Shown piece after piece: positions 58,604 to 64,000 of a stretch of DNA of 64,000 nt; position 1 is the first letter of the stretch; each line of letters starts with the position of its first letter. The notes beneath the pieces were generated by a model that worked only from the letters and a program-made list of their open reading frames with translations, made no database searches and was not told the origin of the DNA. Both the position numbers and the translations under genes were made by a program. The stretch spans positions 62,001 to 126,000 of the forward strand of contig NZ_VSEY01000012.1 of assembly GCF_008086045.1 (NCBI RefSeq), in the 5' to 3' direction. The DNA comes from Nonomuraea sp. PA05 (GTDB lineage: Bacteria > Actinomycetota > Actinomycetes > Streptosporangiales > Streptosporangiaceae).

Positions 58604-60103
58604 TCACAAGCCGGCTTTTCGTCCCGGGTCAGCGATGAGCGACGGTCGTGCGACCGCGTCGGTGAGTGCCGTCATCGCCTCGCGGGCCCCGGCGGCGAAC
58701 GCCCGCAGCCGGGTCAGCTCCGGCGCGGCGTTCACGGTCATGACGAGCGTGCCGGCGTAGGACAGCACGGCCACGGCCAGCGGCACCCCCGCCGTGATCG
58801 GCGCGATCGGGTACACGGCGGTCAGGCGGGCGCCGTCCAGCCGGAGCGGCGCGGCCGGGCCCGGCACGTTCGTGACGTACAGGTTGACCCGCTCGGCGCC
58901 GTGGCTGCGCACCCAGCGCATCATCAGACGCATCAGCAGCATCGGCGGCTGCCACGAGGAGGTGCCGGCCCGGCTCGCCTTGGCCGCGCGCGTGCGGGCG
59001 GTCACCTGGGCCAGCGCCCGCAGCGGGTCGGGTTCGTCCAGAGGCAACGAGATCATCATGGGCGGGCTGCCGCCCGCGTTGCGCGTGCCGGGCGCGGCGG
59101 CCACGGGTACCGACACCCGCAGCGCGTGGCCGTCGACCGGCTCGCCCGACGCGGTCAGCAGCCGGCGCACTCCGAACGTGGTGAGGGTGAGGGCGATGTC
59201 GTTGACGGTCGCGTCCAGCGTGTGCGCGGCCCGTTCGACGTCGGCCAGTGGCCAGGCGGCGGTCGCGAGGCGGCGTCCGCCGTCGCGGACGACGGGGAAC
59301 GGCAGGCTCGGCACCCGCGGGCCGACGGCCCTGATCGCCGTCGCGAGGACGCGCAGCTTCGCCGGGAGGTGCGGGATCCCCTTGAGTGCTCGCCGCAGGG
59401 CGGCGGCCTTCGCCGCCGCCGCGTCCCGCACCAGGCTGCCCGCCGGCGGAGGCGGCGCCGCCTTCCACCGGACGCTCTCCTGCCCCGGTTCCTGGGAGAC
59501 GGCGCTCAGCAGCACGTCGGCCAGCGCCACCGCGGTCTTGCCGTCGGCCAGCGTGTGGTGCAGGGCCAGCACCAGGCCGGTGCCCGCGTCCAGACCGGCA
59601 CCCGCCTCCCGGCCGGTGCGCGCGTTCGAGCCGGTGCCCGCGTCCGAGCCGGTGCCCATGTTCAGGCCGGTGCCCGCGTTCGGGCCGGTGCCCGCGTTCA
59701 GGCCGGTGCCCGCGTTCGCGCCGGTGCCCGCGTTCAGGCCGGTGACGCAGAGCAGGCGCCACGGGGCGTGGCCGAGGTCGAGCGGCTCGGCGATCCTGGT
59801 CGCCGCCCAGTCGAGGAACTCAGCGCCGGGCGGCAAGGGGACGAGCTCGATGTGCCGGGCGAGGTCGAAGCGCTGGTCGTCCACCCACAGGGGCGGGCCC
59901 TGCCAGAACCGGGTGCGCTGGACGCGGCGGCGCAGCATCGGCCCCCGGTGCAGCCGGGCGCCCACCAGCGCGCGTAACCGCTCGACGTCCAGCGGCCCGT
60001 CCTGGTCCACCACCCCGGCCATGCCGAGGTTCATGTTCATCGGGGAGCCGGGCTTCTCTGCCCAGATCATCATCAGGTCCCCGGTGCTCAGGCGTTCGAT
60101 CAT
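58604..60103 (-). CDS. WS/DGAT-type acyltransferase with repeat insertion
   Basis: 499 residues. N-terminus LSTGDLMMIWAEKPGSPMNMN, then PMLRRRVQRTRFWQGPPLWVDDQRFDLARHI and LDLGHAPWRLLCVTG lead into the condensing-type active site LHHTLADG (HHxxxDG). The C-terminal half has NDIALTLTTFGVRRLL, RVSVPVA, MISLPLDEPDPL and NLYVTNVPGPAAPL, all characteristic of wax ester synthase/diacylglycerol acyltransferases. Between the strand WRLLCVTG and the active site is an insertion of about 54 residues built from xNAGTG repeats (18-bp DNA unit). Makes triacylglycerol or wax esters by family precedent; activity with the insertion is uncertain. Confidence 0.92.
   Translation of the reverse strand: MIERLSTGDLMMIWAEKPGSPMNMNLGMAGVVDQDGPLDVERLRALVGARLHRGPMLRRRVQRTRFWQGPPLWVDDQRFDLARHIELVPLPPGAEFLDWAATRIAEPLDLGHAPWRLLCVTGLNAGTGANAGTGLNAGTGPNAGTGLNMGTGSDAGTGSNARTGREAGAGLDAGTGLVLALHHTLADGKTAVALADVLLSAVSQEPGQESVRWKAAPPPPAGSLVRDAAAAKAAALRRALKGIPHLPAKLRVLATAIRAVGPRVPSLPFPVVRDGGRRLATAAWPLADVERAAHTLDATVNDIALTLTTFGVRRLLTASGEPVDGHALRVSVPVAAAPGTRNAGGSPPMMISLPLDEPDPLRALAQVTARTRAAKASRAGTSSWQPPMLLMRLMMRWVRSHGAERVNLYVTNVPGPAAPLRLDGARLTAVYPIAPITAGVPLAVAVLSYAGTLVMTVNAAPELTRLRAFAAGAREAMTALTDAVARPSLIADPGRKAGL
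59576..59737. repeat. 18-bp minisatellite, nine units, inside the acyltransferase gene
   Basis: Nine consecutive 18-bp units (consensus GCCGGTGCCCGCGTTCAG) from 59576 to 59737; the second, from 59594, is degenerate. On the coding strand each gives six residues, typically LNAGTG. Two units (from 59684 and 59720) are identical. Copy number may vary between strains. Confidence 0.92.
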
Positions 60104-60306
60104 GACGCGTCGCTCCTTCGCTGGGGTCTCCCCCGAGCGTCACCGACGGGCGCCGCGCGGGGCAGTGCCTTTCGTCCCTTGGAGCGGGGCCGTTCGGTCA
60201 CAGCACCCGGAGGGCTCTCGCTTCGACATACCTCTAATTTGACAGATATCTAATCAGTAACGCAAACTCCTGTTTAGACATCCATCGAATCCGAGAGAAG
60301 ATCGCC
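60104..60306 (+). promoter_or_regulatory. Divergent promoter region with AT-rich patch before the ArsI-like gene
   Basis: This 203-base spacer is markedly AT-rich from about 60227 to 60285. It holds TTGACA (60239-60244) and an AGATATCT palindrome (60244-60251), flanked by TGA and TCA in a loose dyad. This suits a promoter with an ArsR/SmtB-type operator. A good -10 at standard spacing is not obvious, so exact elements are uncertain. Confidence 0.4.
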
Positions 60307-60723
60307 ATGTCACGTGTCCAGCTCGCCCTGCGCGTCGCCGACCTGGAAGGCTCGATCGCGTTCTACTCCAAGCTGTTCGGCGCCGAACCGGCCAAGCGCC
60401 GTCCCGGCTACGCCAACTTCGCCATCGCCGAGCCGCCACTCAAACTGGTGCTCATCGAAGGCGAGGAGAACGAGCCGACCCGCCTGGACCATCTGGGCGT
60501 CGAAGTGGAGGACACCGCCCAGGTCACCGCCGCCACGCAGCGGCTCTCGGCCGCAGGCCTGGCCACCGTCACCGAGAACGACACCTCCTGCTGCTACGCC
60601 TTGCAGGACAAGGTGTGGGTGCACGGCCCTGGCGCCGAGCCGTGGGAGGTGTATGTGGTCAAGGGCGACGCCGACACCCTGGCCAAGCAGGCCGACCAGA
60701 CCCGGCCGTCGTGCTGCTGCTGA
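60307..60723 (+). CDS. arsI: ArsI/CadI-family metalloenzyme (vicinal oxygen chelate, C-As lyase-like)
   Basis: 138 residues. A VOC fold with the likely metal triad Gln5 (RVQLALRV), His62 (LDHLGVEV) and Glu114 (PWEVYVV), as in ArsI Fe(II) dioxygenases. The vicinal pair Cys95-Cys96 (DTSCCYALQ) is the ArsI site that binds trivalent organoarsenicals. The protein ends SCCC, an extra thiol cluster also seen in relatives. ArsI breaks the C-As bond of methylarsenite. CadI (cadmium-induced) proteins share the fold, so arsenic specificity is likely but not certain. No arsR, arsB or arsM is adjacent. Confidence 0.88.
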   Translation: MSRVQLALRVADLEGSIAFYSKLFGAEPAKRRPGYANFAIAEPPLKLVLIEGEENEPTRLDHLGVEVEDTAQVTAATQRLSAAGLATVTENDTSCCYALQDKVWVHGPGAEPWEVYVVKGDADTLAKQADQTRPSCCC

Positions 60724-60731
60724 CCTGCACC

Positions 60732-60753
60732 GGCCGGCGGATCGCGCCGGGCC
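60732..60753 (+). terminator. GC-rich hairpin after the ArsI-like gene
   Basis: GGCCGGCG (60732-60739) can pair with CGCCGGGCC (60745-60753) with one bulged G across a 5-base loop, 8 bases past the stop codon. No U-tract. The remaining ~230 bases up to the convergent IclR gene show nothing I can name. Confidence 0.4.
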
Positions 60754-60989
60754 CGCACGAAGCAGGCGACGGGCCGCGCGAAGATTCCCGGCCACCACAG
60801 CCCTTGCGTCCGCACACGTCGGGCGCTCGGGCCGCACGCCCAGCCCCACGGCCCTGCCGAGCACCCCACCGCCGGGCACCCGGGCACCCCTCTCATCACC
60901 GCGGATAACGGGAGCGCAACCACGTAGCCGACGCACCGCCAGGGGCGGGGGCAGCCGTTCAGCGTCCGCGCCGGCTCCCCCGCCGCACG

Positions 60990-61751
60990 TCACCGGAGGA
61001 GGTCACGCCGGCTCAACGTGCTGCCGAGCGCGGCCGCCGCCGCCCGTACCGCGACCACATGCCCCTCAGGGCGGAACCTCCCGACCGGCCCCGCCACGCT
61101 GATCGCCGCGACCGGCTCGTCACCGCGCCCCAGCACGGGCGCGGCGACGCACAGCAGGCCGGCGGCCGACTCCTCGGTCTCGAACGCGACGCCGGTCTCC
61201 GCGACGCGCAGCAGCTGGCCGCGCAGGATGCCCGGTGCGACCACGGTGTGCGGGGTGCGGCGTTCGAGTGGCCCGGTCAGCACCTCGTGCCGCAGGCCGG
61301 CGTCGGCGTGGGCGAGCAGCGCCTTGCCGATGGCGGTGCAGTGCAGCGGCATCCGCCCGCCGGTGCGCGAGGGCACCCTGGCCTGGCGGTGGCCGCCGAT
61401 CTTGGCGATGTAGACCACGTCGTGGCCGTCCCGCACGCCGAGGTGGACGGTTTCGTGGGTGCGTTCGTAGAGGTCCTGGAGGAACGGCATCGCGACTTCG
61501 AGGAGGCTGCGTTCGAGTGAGGCGAGCATGCCGAGCTCGAAGAGGCCTCCGCTGAGGCGGTAGCCGCCGCCGGCGCGGTCGAGCAGGCGGTGGGTGACGA
61601 GCTCGCCGGAGAGCCGGTGCACGGTCGCCTTGTGCAGGCCGGTGCGCCGCACCAGCTCGGCGAGGGTGACGACGCGGTCCTCCGGCCGGAAGGCGCGCAG
61701 GATCGTCACGGCCTTGCCCAGCACGGTGTCGAGGCGCGCTGTGTCCGTCAT
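60990..61751 (-). CDS. IclR-family transcriptional regulator
   Basis: 253 residues from ATG 61751 (MTDTARLDTVLGKAVTIL); a longer in-frame start exists upstream but this one gives the family length. N-terminal winged helix (about 8-68; VTLAELVRRTGLHKATVHRLSGEL) and an effector-binding GAF-like domain (about 80-245; HETVHLGVRDGHDVVYIAKIGG, MPLHCTAIGKALLAH, ESAAGLLCVAAPVLGRGDEPVAAISVAGP). Divergent from the hydratase-dehydrogenase-aldolase operon, so it most likely regulates it; IclR proteins commonly control aromatic catabolism. Confidence 0.92.
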   Translation of the reverse strand: MTDTARLDTVLGKAVTILRAFRPEDRVVTLAELVRRTGLHKATVHRLSGELVTHRLLDRAGGGYRLSGGLFELGMLASLERSLLEVAMPFLQDLYERTHETVHLGVRDGHDVVYIAKIGGHRQARVPSRTGGRMPLHCTAIGKALLAHADAGLRHEVLTGPLERRTPHTVVAPGILRGQLLRVAETGVAFETEESAAGLLCVAAPVLGRGDEPVAAISVAGPVGRFRPEGHVVAVRAAAAALGSTLSRRDLLR

Positions 61752-61820
61752 CCGCACAGCGTATCGGTGAGCGAGACGATGTGGTGGTCGGCGTCCGTAT
61801 CGTGCCTGCACAGTGGGGGC
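61752..61820. promoter_or_regulatory. Divergent promoter region of the IclR gene and the meta-pathway operon
   Basis: 69 bases separate the two start codons, enough for overlapping promoters and an operator. No clear dyad seen. A GGGGGC run near 61815 serves as ribosome site for the hydratase. Confidence 0.4.
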
Positions 61821-62639
61821 GTGAACGAAACCATCGCCGCCACGAGGCGGCCCGAGGTCGCCGCCGCGTTCGAGCGGCTCACGCAGGCGGCGGCGTCGGG
61901 CGTGCCCTGCGCCCCGGTGCGGGACCTGATCGGCCGGGACGACCTGGCCGCCGCGTACGCCGTGCAGGCCGCGCTCACCGAAGCCCGCGTCGCCGCCGGC
62001 GCGCGGATCGTCGGCCGCAAGATCGGGCTGACCTCGGAGGCGGTGCAGCGTCAGCTCGGCGTCGACCAGCCCGACCTCGGCGTCCTCTTCGACGACATGG
62101 CGTACGCCGACGGGGACGTGATCCCCGCCGGGCGGGTGCTCCAGCCACGGGCCGAGGCGGAGATCGCCTTCGTGCTCCGTTCCGACCTGGCCGAAGGGCC
62201 GCTCGACACCGCGCAGGTGCGGGACGCGATCGCGTACGCCGTCGCCGCGCTGGAGATCTGCGGCAGCCGGATCGCCGGGTGGGACATCGCCTTCGGCGAC
62301 ACGGTCGCCGACAACGCCTCGTCGGGCGCCTTCGTGCTGGGGACGGAGCGCCGCGCGCTCGACGCGTTCGAGCCGGTGGACGTGGCGATGTCGATGAGCG
62401 TCAACGGCGCGGAGGTCTCCACCGGGACCGGCGCGGCCTGCATGGGCGACCCGGTCGAGGCGGTCGTGTGGCTGGCGCGGATGGCGCGCGACCTCGGCGA
62501 GCCGCTGCGGGCGGGGCAGGTCGTCCTGTCCGGCGCGCTCGGCCCGATGCGGCCGGTCGCCGCCGGCGACACCGTCACCGCCGCCCTGTCCGGCCTCGGC
62601 ACGGTGACGGTCGGCTTCGCCGAGGGAGACGCGGCATGA
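61821..62639 (+). CDS. 2-keto-4-pentenoate hydratase
   Basis: 272 residues from GTG 61821. Family motifs of the MhpD/HpcG hydratases: IVGRKIGLTSEAVQRQLGVDQPDLGVLFDDM, then LQPRAEAEIAFVLR with the metal-binding acidic pair, ALEICGSRIAGWDIAFGDTVADNASSGAFVLG, and GDPVEAVVWLARMARDLGEPLRAGQVVLSGALG. It adds water to 2-hydroxypenta-2,4-dienoate to give 4-hydroxy-2-oxovalerate, the first step of the meta-cleavage lower pathway. ATGA overlap with the dehydrogenase gene. Confidence 0.95.
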   Translation: MNETIAATRRPEVAAAFERLTQAAASGVPCAPVRDLIGRDDLAAAYAVQAALTEARVAAGARIVGRKIGLTSEAVQRQLGVDQPDLGVLFDDMAYADGDVIPAGRVLQPRAEAEIAFVLRSDLAEGPLDTAQVRDAIAYAVAALEICGSRIAGWDIAFGDTVADNASSGAFVLGTERRALDAFEPVDVAMSMSVNGAEVSTGTGAACMGDPVEAVVWLARMARDLGEPLRAGQVVLSGALGPMRPVAAGDTVTAALSGLGTVTVGFAEGDAA

Positions 62640-63583
62640 GCGGGACGAAGGTCGCGATCATCGGGTCGGGCAACATCGGCACCGACTTGATGATCAAAGT
62701 GCTGCGCGGGTCGCGGCACCTGGAGATGGGCGCCCTGGTCGGCATCGACCCCCACTCGGACGGCCTGGCCCGCGCCGCCCGCCTCGGCGTCCGGACGACG
62801 CACGAGGGCGTGGACGGCCTCATCGGCCTGCCGGGCTTCGCCGAGATCGAGATCGTCTTCGACGCGACGTCGGCCAAGGCGCACCAGGCGAACGCCGCGA
62901 GGCTGCTCCCGCTCGGCAAGCGCCTGATCGACCTGACCCCGGCGGCGATCGGCCCGTACGTCGTCCCCGCCGTCAACCTCGAAGATCATCTCGACGCGCC
63001 CGACGTGAACATGGTGACCTGCGGCGGGCAGGCGACGATCCCGATCGTGTCCGCCGTCAGCCGGGTGGCGCCCGTCGCGTACGCGGAGATCGTCGCGTCC
63101 ATCGCGTCGAAGTCGGCCGGTCCGGGCACCCGGGCCAACATCGACGAGTTCACCGAGACCACCTCGGCCGCCATCGAGCAGGTCGGCGGGGCGCGCCGCG
63201 GCAAGGCGATCATCGTGCTCAACCCGGCGGAGCCGCCGCTGATCATGCGGGACACCGTCTTCTGCCTCGTCGCGGCGCCGGATCCGGCCGTACGCGAGGA
63301 GATCGCCCGATCGGTGGAGAAGATGGTCGCGGACGTCGCCGCCTACGTCCCCGGCTACCGGCTCAAGCAGCAGGTGCAGATCACCGAGGTCCCCGCGGAC
63401 CAGCCGGTCGGAACGCTCCTCGCCGGCGGCGCCGCCGCCAGGCCCACCCACCAGGTGTCGGTGTTCCTGGAGGTCGAGGGCGCCGCCCACTACCTCCCGG
63501 CCTACGCCGGCAACCTCGACATCATGACCTCCGCCGGCCTGCGGGTCGCGGAGCGCATCGCCGCACGGAAGGCGGGCCTCTGA
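62636..63583 (+). CDS. Acetaldehyde dehydrogenase (acetylating)
   Basis: 315 residues. NAD-binding GSGNIGTDL (10-18), catalytic Cys129 in VTCGGQATIP, and MHP-type ends with DIMTSAG and ERIA. The enzyme converts acetaldehyde, CoA and NAD+ to acetyl-CoA, receiving acetaldehyde by channelling from the aldolase encoded next. Full length compared with the DmpF/MhpF family (about 310). Overlaps both neighbours (ATGA and TGATG), reflecting the tight complex of the products. Confidence 0.95.
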   Translation: MSGTKVAIIGSGNIGTDLMIKVLRGSRHLEMGALVGIDPHSDGLARAARLGVRTTHEGVDGLIGLPGFAEIEIVFDATSAKAHQANAARLLPLGKRLIDLTPAAIGPYVVPAVNLEDHLDAPDVNMVTCGGQATIPIVSAVSRVAPVAYAEIVASIASKSAGPGTRANIDEFTETTSAAIEQVGGARRGKAIIVLNPAEPPLIMRDTVFCLVAAPDPAVREEIARSVEKMVADVAAYVPGYRLKQQVQITEVPADQPVGTLLAGGAAARPTHQVSVFLEVEGAAHYLPAYAGNLDIMTSAGLRVAERIAARKAGL

Positions 63584-64000
63584 TGGCTGTCCCGATCTTC
63601 GTCCAGGACGTCACGCTACGGGACGGCATGCACGCCGTACGCCATCGGGTGGGCGTGGAGGACGTCAAGCGCATCGTCACCGCGCTCGACCGGGCCGGCG
63701 TGGACGCGATCGAGGTCGCGCACGGCGACGGCCTCGCCGGAGGGTCGCTCAACTACGGTCCCGGGTCGCACACGGACTGGGAATGGCTGGAGGCCGCGGC
63801 GTCGGTGCTGGTGAACGCCCGCCTCACCACGCTCCTGCTGCCGGGTGTCGGCACCGTTCACGAGCTGAAGCGCGCCTATGACCTGGGGGTACGCTCCGTC
63901 CGGGTCGCCACGCACTGCACCGAGGCCGACATCGCCGCGCAGCACATCGCCGCGGCGCGCGAGATCGGCATGGACGTGGCCGGGTTCCTGATGCTGTCCC
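63583..64000 (+). CDS. dmpG: 4-hydroxy-2-oxovalerate aldolase (3'-truncated by window end)
   Basis: 139 codons visible from ATG 63583. Start region IFVQDVTLRDGMHAVRHRV holds the TLRDGMH metal/catalytic motif; EVAHGDGLAGGSLNYGPGSHTD and LLLPGVGTVHELKRAYDLGVRSVRVATHCTEAD follow, as in DmpG/MhpE. It splits 4-hydroxy-2-oxovalerate into pyruvate and acetaldehyde and passes the latter to the dehydrogenase. The rest of the gene lies outside the window. Confidence 0.95.
   Translation, partial: MAVPIFVQDVTLRDGMHAVRHRVGVEDVKRIVTALDRAGVDAIEVAHGDGLAGGSLNYGPGSHTDWEWLEAAASVLVNARLTTLLLPGVGTVHELKRAYDLGVRSVRVATHCTEADIAAQHIAAAREIGMDVAGFLMLS

Overview
This is a 64 kb stretch of a very GC-rich actinomycete chromosome. 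GTG starts are common, genes overlap by 1-4 bases, and families typical of filamentous actinobacteria are present (SARP/BTAD regulators, SpoIIE-type phosphatase, P450, WS/DGAT acyltransferase, XRE-NTPase-WD40). I would guess Streptosporangiales or a relative, but that is inference. No tRNA, rRNA, CRISPR array or insertion sequence was recognised.

Layout. 1-2.6 kb: 3' part of a LuxR-family AAA regulator. 2.6-10.0 kb: a tightly packed operon for secreted proteins (36-aa acidic peptide, exported protein, sedolisin-like protein without recognisable catalytic residues, beta-propeller-like protein, intact subtilisin). 10.1-13.8 kb: XRE-NTPase-WD40 protein. 14.0-17.0 kb: divergent non-canonical SDR and PAS/GAF/SpoIIE phosphatase. 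17.2-21.3 kb: small oxidative/tailoring operon (P450, secreted cupin, methyltransferase, FAD oxidase). 21.4-24.1 kb: DUF6777-like lipoprotein and an ArsB/NhaD-type permease behind a possible structured leader RNA.

24.4-58.5 kb is the centrepiece: an extracellular contractile injection system (eCIS, related to Afp/PVC/Streptomyces CIS). On the plus strand, in order: 46-aa ORF, SARP regulator, DUF4255 cap, unknown, sheath 1, tube 1, sheath 2, tube 2, Afp7-like tube/LysM-position protein, DUF5908-position peptide, VgrG/gp27-like hub, gpV spike, 562-aa protein with a membrane segment, gp25, gpJ, gpI with a propeller-like domain, Afp14-like protein, AAA+ ATPase, Ala-rich helical protein, two proteins sharing an N-terminal fold, DUF4157 protein with a nuclease-like insert, TPR protein, and a Cys-rich/Asp-rich protein. 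Nearly all junctions overlap or are a few bases apart, so this looks like one ~32 kb operon. Two more SARP genes and a 67-aa gene lie convergently at its 3' end. No fibre, PAAR tip, capsid, portal, terminase or lysis gene was seen. A reasonable reading is a SARP-controlled sheath/tube injector loaded with a DUF4157-tagged nuclease-like cargo. The membrane-segment protein could dock the particle at the cytoplasmic membrane.

58.6-64.0 kb: WS/DGAT acyltransferase with an 18-bp minisatellite just before its catalytic motif, ArsI/CadI-like dioxygenase, IclR regulator, and a divergent meta-cleavage lower-pathway operon (hydratase, acetaldehyde dehydrogenase, 4-hydroxy-2-oxovalerate aldolase) cut by the window end.
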